Assembly (NCBI RefSeq): GCF_001517085.1
Contig: NZ_LRAC01000172.1
Location: 83,295-147,294, forward strand
Origin: Paenibacillus sp. DMB5
GTDB lineage: Bacteria; Bacillota; Bacilli; Paenibacillales; Paenibacillaceae
Length of the DNA stretch: 64,000 nucleotides
Reading direction: 5' to 3'
The translations under genes were made by a program, and so were the position numbers. Shown here piece after piece: positions 26,940 through 35,793 of the stretch; the first letter of the stretch is position 1, and each line of letters starts with the position of its first letter. The notes under the pieces were generated by a model. The model was not told the DNA's origin, did not search any database, and saw only the letters and a program-made list of their open reading frames with translations.

Positions 26940-28349
26940 TTAATCCAGGTCGTAAATGGAGCCTACCTTCAGGCCGTACAGCTCGTTATAGATTTTTTCG
27001 GCAAAAGCATCCGTCATCCCGGCGATGTAGTCGATCACCATATGCTCCCAGGTCCAGATCGGCTTCTGCTGCCGCTGGTCCTTCTCAAAGCGCTGCAGCC
27101 AGTCGCTCGGAATGATCGCCTTGGAGGTCTCCGGATCGTTGAACGCCCCCCACAGCCGGCGGAGAATCCATTCACTGCGTTTTTGCAGGCGCTGCACGCG
27201 CAGGTCGCGGATCATCGTAACCCAGGCGAAGCTTTTGAGCACACTGACCGTCCGCAGCATATCCTCATCCTCTGCGCCATCCTTGATGAACGTGACCTTC
27301 TTCCAGTCCCCGTCGGAAATGACCCCGAGACTGGCGACGAAGGTGCTTACCCAGTAAGCCTTCACCTCCCGGCGCGTACGGGAATAATCATTTTCGCAGG
27401 TCGGCATCTTGTCCATCCAGACTCTCAGGAACTCGCTCAGTACCGCCTCCACCTTGATGTGGATCGCTTCAGGCTGCCAGCCCTTCCAGAAGGAGTCCTC
27501 CAGCGTCGTAATCTTCTCTACAATCAGCCGCTGGATATAGGTATCGTGCATAAAATGCTCATGGACTTCAATCTTGCCCGCCTTGATCCCGTCCTCCAGA
27601 TCATGCGCGGAATAGGCGATGTCATCGCACAGGTCCATCAGCTGGGCCTCCAGCGTCTTTTTGCCGTCAGGAATCCCCCAGTCCTTGCGGATCTCCGAGA
27701 TATAATTCCATTCGGACAGATACATGCCCTTCTTCAGCACCGTGCCGGGAAAAGGATACTTGTTGATCCCCAGCAGCACGGCATCAGACAGATTCAGCCC
27801 GTCGATATTCTCGCGCTTCTCCAGAAACATGATCAGCCGGAAGTTATGCGCATTGCCCTCAAAATGCTCATACTGCCGCTTCATATTCCCTTCGATCGTC
27901 TGCTTCTGCACCGGGCCGGCGCCTGACTTCAGCGCTTCCTCGGCTGTTTTTTTGGCGATAAGCTGCTCCAGGATGTTGTCCAGCACCTCTTCCCCTTTAT
28001 GCCCGAACGGGGGATGGCCGAAATCATGGGCGATGGCTGCACATTCCACCACTTCAGGATCAATGACAAGCCCGGGGTTGTCCGCCTGTCCGGTTTCCAC
28101 CTCAGGATAAGAACGTAACAGGCTTTTGGCTGCCTCGCGGGCAATCTGCGCCACCTCGAGCGAGTGGGTCAGACGGGTCCGGTAATAATCGCCGGTGCCG
28201 GCGCCGAATACCTGTGATTTGCCCTGCAGCCGGCGGAAGGTCGGTGAGTGAATCAGGCGTGAATAGTCGCGTTCATACGCCGCTCTTGATGTCTCCAGAC
28301 GGGTAATCTCCGGATACTGCCTGTGCTCTCTTTTCTCAATTAGTGTCAT
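26940..28349 (-). CDS. dgt: Deoxyguanosinetriphosphate triphosphohydrolase family protein
   Basis: A 469-residue HD-domain dNTPase that hydrolyses dNTPs to nucleosides plus triphosphate, affecting nucleotide pools. The HD metal ligands are seen in RLTHSLEVAQIAR, AIAHDFGHPPFGHKGE and LCDDIAYSAHDLEDG. The N-terminus YSRLIHSPTFRRLQGKSQVF is characteristic of the family. AGGGGCAGCGG lies before the ATG. The length fits the E. coli-type and Bacteroidetes-type enzymes rather than the shorter YpgQ proteins. It is monocistronic with its own terminator. Confidence 0.93.
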   Translation of the reverse strand: MTLIEKREHRQYPEITRLETSRAAYERDYSRLIHSPTFRRLQGKSQVFGAGTGDYYRTRLTHSLEVAQIAREAAKSLLRSYPEVETGQADNPGLVIDPEVVECAAIAHDFGHPPFGHKGEEVLDNILEQLIAKKTAEEALKSGAGPVQKQTIEGNMKRQYEHFEGNAHNFRLIMFLEKRENIDGLNLSDAVLLGINKYPFPGTVLKKGMYLSEWNYISEIRKDWGIPDGKKTLEAQLMDLCDDIAYSAHDLEDGIKAGKIEVHEHFMHDTYIQRLIVEKITTLEDSFWKGWQPEAIHIKVEAVLSEFLRVWMDKMPTCENDYSRTRREVKAYWVSTFVASLGVISDGDWKKVTFIKDGAEDEDMLRTVSVLKSFAWVTMIRDLRVQRLQKRSEWILRRLWGAFNDPETSKAIIPSDWLQRFEKDQRQQKPIWTWEHMVIDYIAGMTDAFAEKIYNELYGLKVGSIYDLD

Positions 28350-28539
28350 ATCCGCTGCCCCTATCCATGTTCTGTATTTAGTACTTCATTATAGACATTT
28401 CCGGCAGAACTTTCACTCTAAAATAGAAAAAACGAGTTCTCGCCTGCCGTGAATATTTCATCACAGGGATGGAGCATTCTAAGGTCAAAATAGCCCGTTT
28501 CCCGCACACGGGTCCGCTATGGAGTGAAGCTGACAAACC

Positions 28540-29313
28540 ATGAAAAGATTCCGCCGAATATCAGCAGCAGTTCTGGCCCTGCTCATGCTGCTGGCCAGCT
28601 GGTCAAGCCACGCCCTGGCCCGTTCCGATACCAAGAACCGCCAGTATCATGAGCAGAAGGGCGACATGATCTGGGAAGTGCCGACGCGCCAGAAAGTGAT
28701 CGCCCTGACCTTCGATGATGGCCCTGACCCGACCGACACTATCAAGATTCTCGATGTACTGCAGGAATACAACGCCAAGTGCACCTTTTTCGCCATAGGC
28801 AAAAAAATCGCCGCCTATCCTGAAATCGCCAGCCGGGTTATCTCAGAGGGCCATGAGCTGGCCAATCATACTTATAACCATGTATATTTCAAACGGCCTA
28901 TCTCCGTAGAGCAGGTAATGAAGGAGCTGAAGCTGACGGAAGACGAAATTGTAAAGGTTACCGGCCGGCACAGCAGCCTTTTCCGGCCGCCGGGCGGGAT
29001 GTATGACGAGACGCTGGTCAATGTCTCAAACCGCATGGGGCTGAAGCCCGTGCTGTGGTCGTGGCATCAGGATACACGCGACTGGAACCGTCCGGGGGTT
29101 TGGAATATCTCCAGCAAAGTCATCACGAATGCTCATAGCGGTGATATTGTCCTCTTCCATGACTATGTTCACGGGCAATCCCAAACGTATGAGGCCCTGC
29201 AGATCATTCTGCCTGCCCTGGAGAAGCAGGGATACCGGTTTGTTACCGTCTCCGAACTGATCGGACTGTCAGCCTCCGAGAAGGCGGGAGACATCAGACA
29301 GCTGGCCTATTAG
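28540..29313 (+). CDS. Secreted polysaccharide deacetylase (NodB domain)
   Basis: A 257-residue carbohydrate esterase family 4 enzyme with a signal peptide (MKRFRRISAAVLALLMLLAS, cut near ALA-RS). The NodB motifs are complete: TFDDGP (motif 1, catalytic base Asp and metal Asp), HTYNH (motif 2, metal His), RPPGG (motif 3), and the C-terminal LFHDY with the catalytic His. Such enzymes remove N-acetyl groups from peptidoglycan or from beta-1,6-GlcNAc or chitin-like polymers; the sequence does not decide which. No neighbour supports a specific substrate. Confidence 0.92.
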   Translation: MKRFRRISAAVLALLMLLASWSSHALARSDTKNRQYHEQKGDMIWEVPTRQKVIALTFDDGPDPTDTIKILDVLQEYNAKCTFFAIGKKIAAYPEIASRVISEGHELANHTYNHVYFKRPISVEQVMKELKLTEDEIVKVTGRHSSLFRPPGGMYDETLVNVSNRMGLKPVLWSWHQDTRDWNRPGVWNISSKVITNAHSGDIVLFHDYVHGQSQTYEALQIILPALEKQGYRFVTVSELIGLSASEKAGDIRQLAY

Positions 29314-29432
29314 GGACTGCCCGGCCTCCTGAGGGTTCTTTAATTGCACAGGCTCTCAAAATAAGGTAGGCTTGATCTATCATTTAGACTGATTGGGCGC
29401 TGCCGCAGTGCACCTCTAGGAGGCTTTATCCC

Positions 29433-30452
29433 ATGTCCGAGAATACTTCCTATACAACCGAGGAAATCGCCCGGCTGTTGAAGATATCGAAATTAAAGGT
29501 CTATGACCTGATCAAAAAAGGCGAGCTGCCGTCATACCGTGTCGGGAAACAGATGCGGGTAGACCACTCTGATCTTGAGGCCTATAAGCAGAATTCGCGC
29601 AGCACAAGTTCGTCCGCAGCGCCGCAGGGGGCTTCTGCCGCCCCTGTCCCTCTGCAGACAGGTATGCCGTTTGTTCTGCCGCCGGCAACCTTCTCGCCTC
29701 CGCTTCACCTTACCCAGCCTGGTTCCGGACCGGTTAAGGCTGCTGCAACGAACATAGTGATTACCGGACAGGACATGTCCCTTGATATTCTGGCTACCCA
29801 TCTGGAGCGCAGCCTGCCCTCCTCCCGGCCGCTTCGTTCTTATGCCGGCAGCCTCGACAGCCTGATCGCCATGTACAACGGCGAATCGGACATAGTCAGC
29901 ACCCACCTGCTGGACGGCGATACAGGGGAGTATAACCTCCCCTATATCCGCAAGCTGCTGGTGGGCTTCCCCTATCTTGTCGTGCGTATGCTGACCCGCA
30001 GCGCCGGGCTCTATGTACAGCAGGGTAATCCGCGGAATATCCGCAGCTGGCAGGATTTGCAGCAGCCGGGCCTGAAGCTGATTAACCGTGAGCGCGGCTC
30101 CGGCGTCCGTGTGCTGCTGGACGAGCAGCTGCGGCTGCACGGAATTCCTGCAGCCGGACTGAGCGGGTATGGGACCGAGGAGAACAGCCATCTGGCGGTA
30201 GCCGGCCGCGTGGCCCGCGGTGAAGCCGATGTCGGCATCGGTATAGAAAAGGCCGCCAAAATCATTGAAGGTCTGGAGTTCATCCCGCTGATTCAGGAGC
30301 GTTATGATCTTGTAATGCTCAAGAAGCCTGAGAATGAACAGTGGATTGGCGCTGTGCTCGATATTTTGCGTTCCCCGGCCTTCAAGAACGAGCTTAATAC
30401 GATTCACAGCTATGATCTTACTGGAACCGGTGAGATTATCTACGAAACATAA
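29433..30452 (+). CDS. Excisionase-type HTH regulator fused to a periplasmic-binding-protein-like domain
   Basis: A 339-residue one-component sensor. Residues 1-52 are an HTH_17/excisionase domain (YTTEEIARLLKISKLKVYDLIKKGELPSYRVGKQMRV); a Ser/Pro/Ala linker follows to about 105; the rest is a PBP-like domain with NRERGSGVRVLLDEQL and the VARGEADVGIGIEKAA stretch seen in molybdate/tungstate-binding proteins. No signal peptide is present, so the binding domain is cytoplasmic and probably acts as the ligand sensor. It is convergent with modB-modA, which suggests control of molybdate uptake. AGGAGG precedes the ATG. Confidence 0.88.
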   Translation: MSENTSYTTEEIARLLKISKLKVYDLIKKGELPSYRVGKQMRVDHSDLEAYKQNSRSTSSSAAPQGASAAPVPLQTGMPFVLPPATFSPPLHLTQPGSGPVKAAATNIVITGQDMSLDILATHLERSLPSSRPLRSYAGSLDSLIAMYNGESDIVSTHLLDGDTGEYNLPYIRKLLVGFPYLVVRMLTRSAGLYVQQGNPRNIRSWQDLQQPGLKLINRERGSGVRVLLDEQLRLHGIPAAGLSGYGTEENSHLAVAGRVARGEADVGIGIEKAAKIIEGLEFIPLIQERYDLVMLKKPENEQWIGAVLDILRSPAFKNELNTIHSYDLTGTGEIIYET

Positions 30453-30468
30453 CGCTTCTCCGGATAAA

Positions 30469-30514
30469 CAAAAACTCCGCTTCCCTGACTGACCAGGGAA
30501 AGCCGGAGTTTTTG
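30469..30514. terminator. Bidirectional terminator between the regulator and modB
   Basis: CAAAAACTCCG and CGGAGTTTTTG frame an inner CTTCCCTG/CAGGGAA stem, with T-rich flanks on both strands. Positioned between the convergent regulator and modB genes. Confidence 0.88.
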
Positions 30515-30537
30515 TATGTAATCGTACACCTTCACCG

Positions 30538-31200
30538 TTATGAACGGCGGTTAACGAACATCAGCATAAGCGCAGAAATGACTATGATGGAACAGACCCA
30601 CATCCAGGCAAGGGTCATATTGCCGCCGTCTACGGCAACATAGATTGCAGTCGGTACAGTCTGGGTACGCCCCGGAATATTCCCCGCTACCATGATGGTC
30701 GCCCCGAACTCACCCAGCCCCCGGGCAAATCCCAGCACAAATCCGGCAGCCAGCGCCCGGCCTGCCAGCGGCAGCGTAACATACCGCAGCACCTGCAGCT
30801 CGCTGGCCCCCTGGGCGCGTGCGGCGTCCTCAAGATCCTTATCCACTTCCTCAAAGCCGGCCTTTACGGTCCGGTAGACCAGCGGAAAAGCGACGACTAC
30901 AGCAGCTATCACCGCTGCTCCCCATGTAAACAGAATGGTCTGCTCTGTTAACCGTTCATACAACTCTCCAATCCAGCTCCTGCGTCCCAGAATGACCAGA
31001 AGCACAAATCCGACAACGGTCGGCGGCAGAACAAGCGGCAGCATCAGTACAGTCTCCAGCAGACTGTAACCCGGGAATTTCCGGCCCGCCATCAGCTTGG
31101 CCGCATAGGTTGCCAGAATAAATACAATAATGCTGGTAATTACAGCGATTCTGACTGAAAGCCAGACCGGGGCGAAAAATTCAGTCCAATTGATCTCCAT
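30538..31200 (-). CDS. modB: Molybdate ABC transporter permease
   Basis: A 220-residue inner-membrane permease with five to six helices. The EAA loop reads DAARAQGASELQVLRYVTLPL and is followed by GFARGLGEFGATIMVAGNIPGRTQTVPTAIY, the ModB/CysT signature. It follows modA by 33 bp on the minus strand. No modC ATPase gene is present: the locus ends here at a terminator. An ATPase encoded elsewhere must serve the transporter, as in other Firmicutes with modAB only. Confidence 0.95.
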   Translation of the reverse strand: MEINWTEFFAPVWLSVRIAVITSIIVFILATYAAKLMAGRKFPGYSLLETVLMLPLVLPPTVVGFVLLVILGRRSWIGELYERLTEQTILFTWGAAVIAAVVVAFPLVYRTVKAGFEEVDKDLEDAARAQGASELQVLRYVTLPLAGRALAAGFVLGFARGLGEFGATIMVAGNIPGRTQTVPTAIYVAVDGGNMTLAWMWVCSIIVISALMLMFVNRRS

Positions 31201-31233
31201 TCGCTTCCACCCCGCTTATCTTCATTCGATGAA

Positions 31234-32018
31234 TTAATCCGCCAGTGAAAATCCGTAGCTTGTGAAGATGCTGCCTGCTGCCTTGGTCTGAACATAATTG
31301 TAGAAGGCTTTGGCTTCTGCCTGATGATCAGATTCCTTGACAATGCCTACAGGGTAATTAATGGCCTTATGCACATGTGCCCCTACAGTAAGCGCGATCT
31401 TTACCTTAGAGGAAGTGAGGGCATCCGTCTTGTATACGAAGCCTGCATCCGCATTCCCTGTCTCTACATAGGAGAGCACCTGACGGACATCCTTGGCAAA
31501 GACCAGCTTGCTCTGCAGCGTATCCCATACCTTCTTGGCAGTCAATGACTGCTGGGCGTACTGGCCGGCAGGCACGGATTCAGGCTGGCCAACGGCCACC
31601 TTTTTAAAGGCCTTATCGGTAAGCAGTGTAATGGAAGTGATCTTTGTTTTGGAGCTTACGGGAACAACCAGCACCAGCTGATTCTTCAAGAGCTGCTTAC
31701 TCTCCGAAATAAGCCCCTCGTCCACCAGTGCCTTCATCTGCTTATCCCCGGCAGAGAAGAACAGGTCCGCGGCGCACCTTGTTCAATCTGCTTCTGCAGC
31801 GTGCCGGAAGCACCATAATTGAAGACAAGGTCAATATCAGAATGCTGCTTCTCATACAGTACCGCGATTTTATCCAGGCTGTCCTGCAGGCTGGCCGCTG
31901 CGGAAACGATAATCTCTGTTTTCTTGGCTGCTGCCTGTACCTCAAGACCGGGCGTTGCTGCCGATGCACCTGATACAAGAAAAACAGACATGATGATCAC
32001 AGCTAGTTTCTTGAACAT
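31234..32018 (-). pseudogene. modA: Molybdate-binding lipoprotein-like protein, frameshifted
   Basis: Substrate-binding protein of the molybdate transporter, about 260 residues when repaired. The N-terminal signal peptide (MFKKLAVIIMSVFLVSGASA) has no lipobox Cys; the mature part shows IIVSAAASLQDSLDKIA and FNYGASGTLQKQIEQGAP, then in the second frame LFFSAGDKQM, GQPESVPAGQYAQ and NYPVGIVKES, all typical of ModA. The frame breaks at 31766-31772: minus-strand GCGCCGCGGAC would read through as GCGCCGGCGGAC, giving GAPADLFFSA. Because the flanks are well conserved, an assembly error is the simplest reading. Confidence 0.88.
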
Positions 32019-32094
32019 ATGGATTCCTCCTACTTATGTATATCTGTATATTTTGGTGTTATTTTAGCACAACCTTTTTTATAATACTATATGG

Positions 32095-32134
32095 TTAGTT
32101 ATGTTTGTTTATATTTAGTTATGAACAGTTATAT
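32095..32134. promoter_or_regulatory. Ten-base phased repeats upstream of modA
   Basis: Four consecutive ten-base units, TTAGTTATGT, TTGTTTATAT, TTAGTTATGA and ACAGTTATAT, start at 32095, 77-117 bp upstream of modA. One further TTAGTTATAT occurs at 33257, upstream of the WYL regulator gene. The helical phasing suggests a cooperative binding site or bent DNA; no binding protein is proven. Confidence 0.5.
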
Positions 32135-32239
32135 ATAATATAAATTGAACAAAGGTCAAATATACACGAACCAGTTTAGTTGCCTGTATCACGGATCTAA
32201 ATCCAGGCTACAGAAGGAACAGTTCCTGAAGTATCCCGA

Positions 32240-33205
32240 TTATTTGTATAGCATCAGCCATTGTTCCATATGATATCTGAGGACATCCCTGTAATAAAAC
32301 GGCTCCAGGATCTCAGCCTCCTCCTCAAACTTCATCAGCCAGCGGACAAAAGCGATATCCTGCTCAATAGCCATCCTGAAGTGCAGACAGCTATTCTGTC
32401 TGTCCACCTTGCTAGGCTTTACCGGCAGTTCTTCATACTTCAGCCGCTCCATCATCCGCTCAGAGAACCGGATTCTGAATTCGATCTGTACACTGTCCTG
32501 ATCAAGACTCCATTTTTGCGACATAAAAGCCTGCAGGTCAAAGCGTTCCTTGGAAAACCAGTTATTCAGCGTCTTTACCTTGGAGAAGCCATTCATATGA
32601 AAAGCGCGGATTCTTCCGAAACGGTGACAGGCACCTATCAGATAAATCCGGTTCTCCAGCGGAACAAGACAGTAAGGGTCAATCTGGAGCGCCTGCTCCT
32701 CTTTGCCATTCTCACAATAGTCTGCCTGCATGCTCCGCTGCTTCATTACAGCTGACAGGATTTCCGTAAGAAATACAGACTGCTCCAGCTGCATGGAATT
32801 CCAGTCTGCGCCGGGCTGCCCGGCTTCCTTTCTCACACTTTCCATCGTTTCTTCCCTTTCCGCCCTTTGCTTATATTGTGCAGCCATTATTTTTTCATAG
32901 GCAGTTTCAAATTCAGCGGGCAGCAAAGGCTTGATTTCTTTCATTACTTTACGCAGCTGTGAAAAGGCAGCCGCCTCGTCATCCGTGAGATCTAAAGGGT
33001 ACAATGCAAAATTACCGATAAAAGCATATCCCTTCCCATGCCCCAAGTGGGTAATCGGAATATGCATGGCGCTGAGCGCATCCATATCCCGATAAATCGT
33101 TCTTTCGCTGTTGCCGCAGCGTTCTGCCAGCTCACGCGCCAGAATCCCAGGTTTTGCCTGCACTAGCGTGATGATGCGCATCAGCCGGATTAATCGGTCT
33201 GTCAT
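32240..33205 (-). CDS. YafY-like transcriptional regulator with WYL domain
   Basis: A 321-residue regulator. Residues 1-55 form an HTH_11 winged helix (LARELAERCGNSERTIYRDMDALSAMHIPI); the middle carries a WYL domain (about 145-215, with DPYCLVPLENRIYLIGACH) and a C-terminal WCX-type extension to the end. WYL domains bind nucleic acid or small ligands and serve as sensors in stress and DNA-damage regulators. The N-terminal repeat RLMRIITLVQA is usual. Target genes are unknown; the intergenic region upstream carries a TTAGTTATAT sequence also seen before modA. Confidence 0.9.
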   Translation of the reverse strand: MTDRLIRLMRIITLVQAKPGILARELAERCGNSERTIYRDMDALSAMHIPITHLGHGKGYAFIGNFALYPLDLTDDEAAAFSQLRKVMKEIKPLLPAEFETAYEKIMAAQYKQRAEREETMESVRKEAGQPGADWNSMQLEQSVFLTEILSAVMKQRSMQADYCENGKEEQALQIDPYCLVPLENRIYLIGACHRFGRIRAFHMNGFSKVKTLNNWFSKERFDLQAFMSQKWSLDQDSVQIEFRIRFSERMMERLKYEELPVKPSKVDRQNSCLHFRMAIEQDIAFVRWLMKFEEEAEILEPFYYRDVLRYHMEQWLMLYK

Positions 33206-33426
33206 TTTTCAGTTCCCCTTGATATATGGTAAAATAGACCCATTATTTTTAATAATTTAGTTATATTTATCTATAAATGAGAATCAAATAACCGAGTCAC
33301 AAAAAGATAATAGAACTATTTTACTACATTACCACATTTATATTACATGAGCTGTTAAGCACCTTATTCAATATCGGGTGATTTGTTATGTATGTAACAC
33401 TGCTTAACCTGCTAAATTGCGGCCTG

Positions 33427-34077
33427 CTAGGCTTCAAGCTGCTTATATAGCACTTCAGCCTCCTTCACCAGCTGCATATCGCCTGAACGTGCTGCCAGCA
33501 GCAGCAGCTTATCCGCCTGTCTGCGCACCCTTTCCTCCAGCACCAGATCCCTTCTGCGGCTGTCTGACAATGGGACCTCCTCGAGCACCTTTACCATCTT
33601 CAGAAGTTCCAGATGCTTTTCAACATGAAAGCAATTATCCAGAGCCAGCGCATCGGTATGATGCGTATATTCGAGTCCCAGCTTTTGCAGCGGCAGCTCC
33701 CTGATCCGTTCCACCGGCGGCTGCTTGTATTGCCACTGCAGCCAGAGCGCCTCATGGATTCCGGAAGGCATGCCTTCGGTTTTAAACTCCAGACAGATGA
33801 ACTTGCGCGCTCCTGCATGGATCTTGCCCAGCTTCAGGAGCAGAGATCTCCCTTCCCCGGCTTCAGCGGTACAGCCGTAGGCCCCGATAAAGGTCAGGTG
33901 TGCTTCCAGCCAGATCCGCAGCTCGATCTCCTTTGCCACCAGCTTGCGGCTTTTCTTGCGCACCTCCTCACGCTGGTTCAACCCTTTCCATTCCACAAGC
34001 AATATTAAATTCCGGGATGCTCCGGCAAAAATCCGGCTCCGGCTCCATGTAAATATGGGCTGGATACTTGCTTGCAT
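33427..34077 (-). CDS. Protein of unknown function resembling the C-terminal module of vWA-domain proteins
   Basis: A 216-residue protein, probably cytoplasmic, with no signal peptide or membrane helix. The stretch from about 45 to 110 (AHLTFIGAYGCTAEAGEGRSLLLKLGKIHAGARKFICLEF) resembles the beta-sandwich that follows the von Willebrand A domain in many bacterial vWA proteins, yet no vWA domain or MIDAS motif is present. The C-terminal half is helical, with a TPR-like end. The start at 34075-34077 follows AAAGAGGTGG; a 19-codon extension lacks a site. I do not recognise a named family, and the neighbours give no clue. Confidence 0.6.
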   Translation of the reverse strand: MQASIQPIFTWSRSRIFAGASRNLILLVEWKGLNQREEVRKKSRKLVAKEIELRIWLEAHLTFIGAYGCTAEAGEGRSLLLKLGKIHAGARKFICLEFKTEGMPSGIHEALWLQWQYKQPPVERIRELPLQKLGLEYTHHTDALALDNCFHVEKHLELLKMVKVLEEVPLSDSRRRDLVLEERVRRQADKLLLLAARSGDMQLVKEAEVLYKQLEA

Positions 34078-34175
34078 ATTTCCACCTCTTTCTTTTTTTG
34101 GTTCTTCTATTAATGTACCAATAATGGCGGACAACTCCTTGTCATGGAATGTATGTTCGCATCTATATTATCGAC

Positions 34176-34218
34176 AAAAAAAGAGCCAAACTGCTTAAAA
34201 AGCAGATTGGCTCTTTTT
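34176..34218 (-). terminator. Terminator for the M50-family gene
   Basis: AAAAAGAGCCAA and TTGGCTCTTTTT surround an inner CTGCTT/AGCAG stem with an A4 loop; T-runs follow on both strands. It lies 48 bp after the M50 gene stop. Confidence 0.88.
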
Positions 34219-34265
34219 GAATTGATGTCCTTTTGTCTAAATCTGACGAAATTCTCATCTGACCT

Positions 34266-34952
34266 TCACCGGCGCCCCCTTGTAACCTTCGCACGTTCCT
34301 TTCTGAAAAAGCAGGCAAGCGACCATTTGGCACAAAGCAAGGAAAACAGAAAGAATAATGCAGCCCAGAAAACGGCAGGCAGAACGGTAAGTCCGGCCAG
34401 ATTTGCCGCATCTCCCGCTCTGGACGGTGACAGCAGCGATGCTGAGAGCAGAAACAATGTACCCATTACCGACTCTTCCAGCGTCAGAAAGGCCAGGAAC
34501 AGATAATAGTATTTGAGTGCCTTGGGCCAGATGTACAGAGAAGACAGATTAAGGGCGATGAACCCGCCCAGCCAGAGCATGCCGAAGCCGCCCCTGACAT
34601 ACAGCACCAGCATAACCAGAGCGACCAGCGAGGATAACATCAGCCCCCAGCGCTCACGCCCTGCGGCGTACAAATAAAACAGCAGCAATGCAAACAGCGA
34701 TGCCAACGGATAACCCGAAAGGGATACCAGTACTGGCCTTAGTCCTGCTTCAACAGCCGAATAGGTTACACCGCTATGGTCTGCATACAGCTCGATCCTC
34801 AGCACTTGTCCCGAGAGCAGCAGGGTTACCAGCGCATGCCCGAATTCGTGGAACATCGTATCCAGATTGCGGAACACCGATGAGAATGGAATCAGACGTG
34901 TCAAAAGCGCAGAGCCTGCGAGAAACAGCACGGTTTTCAGCCATTTATTCAT
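34266..34952 (-). CDS. M50-family membrane metallopeptidase
   Basis: A 228-residue polytopic protein with six or seven hydrophobic segments. The zinc motif HEFGHA near residue 35 lies in a membrane helix, as in peptidase M50B-like (YpsC/FtsH-unrelated) proteins; a second conserved feature is the LSGYPLASLFALLL segment, where site-2 proteases have NxxPxxxLDG-like residues, though the Asp is not clear here. The substrate is unknown; M50 relatives cut membrane-bound regulators. It stands alone with a terminator behind it. The ATG at 34952 is preceded by GGGGAGGG. Confidence 0.82.
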   Translation of the reverse strand: MNKWLKTVLFLAGSALLTRLIPFSSVFRNLDTMFHEFGHALVTLLLSGQVLRIELYADHSGVTYSAVEAGLRPVLVSLSGYPLASLFALLLFYLYAAGRERWGLMLSSLVALVMLVLYVRGGFGMLWLGGFIALNLSSLYIWPKALKYYYLFLAFLTLEESVMGTLFLLSASLLSPSRAGDAANLAGLTVLPAVFWAALFFLFSLLCAKWSLACFFRKERAKVTRGRR

Positions 34953-35223
34953 ACGATCAGCCCTCCCCGTTCACAGTATACGTTAAATTCATTATTTAAG
35001 AAAAGCCAATTGAAACCTGCCTGTCGGAATCGCTGTATTACTCTTTGGTTACTGCTGTAGACTCCAGGGTAAAAGTCCTTAAACTGATCTTATCCGCCAA
35101 AATCACACACCGTCTGTCAGGCAGAAGCCAAAATGCTGTCAGACTTCGATCAAAAGTGCCAGGGCTTCCCTCTCTATGCTAAAATAATAGTAAGTACGAA
35201 CCTATTTTCAGGTGGTGAATGAT

Positions 35224-35751
35224 ATGAAACTCATAAAACCTTTAACCCGCACATGGAAGAAGCTGACTCTATCAGCCCTGCTGCTGCTCGGTCTGTCCGT
35301 TTATCTGCCGGCTCCGGCAGCAGAGGCTAATTATTTCAGTGATTTATATAATGGATTACAGAACTTCTCAGAGCTGCCGGGCGAAGTGAACAAGCTGCAG
35401 CAGAGCTATCAGGAGACTGTTGAAGAGCTCCAGCAGACCAAGGATCAGCTTGGCCAGACCGTTGATGCACTGGGGGAAACCCAGAGCCAGCTTGGGCAGA
35501 CGCTGGAGCAGATGGAGACCTACCGCGCCCAGAATGAGGCCCTGCAGGAGCAGAACCGTCAGCTCAGCCTCGTTGTTGATGAACTCAAAAACGACCGCAC
35601 CGAGCGGGAAAATTATTATAACCGGATCAAGGTTACAGTGATTACCGGAATTGCCCTTATTCTTGGCTATTTTGTTATCATCCGGCTGCTGCGCTTTATG
35701 ATGCGCCACCGCTCCAGAAAAAGCGACAGCCTGCGTGACAGGCTGCGTTAA
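35224..35751 (+). CDS. Exported coiled-coil protein with C-terminal membrane anchor
   Basis: A 175-residue protein with a signal peptide (KLTLSALLLLGLSVYLPAPAAEA), a long Gln/Glu/Leu-rich coiled coil (about 40-125: LQQTKDQLGQTVDALGETQ and repeats of it), and one membrane helix near residues 133-155 followed by a basic tail (RHRSRKSDSLRDRLR). The shape suggests an extracytoplasmic rod anchored in the membrane with its C-terminus inside. The ATG at 35224 follows AGGTGG. An AIM24-family gene follows 42 bp later and may be cotranscribed. I do not know a named family. Confidence 0.65.
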   Translation: MKLIKPLTRTWKKLTLSALLLLGLSVYLPAPAAEANYFSDLYNGLQNFSELPGEVNKLQQSYQETVEELQQTKDQLGQTVDALGETQSQLGQTLEQMETYRAQNEALQEQNRQLSLVVDELKNDRTERENYYNRIKVTVITGIALILGYFVIIRLLRFMMRHRSRKSDSLRDRLR

Positions 35752-35793
35752 CGCAGTTATCTGTTTTTCTCTTAACAGGAAGGAGTATGAACG

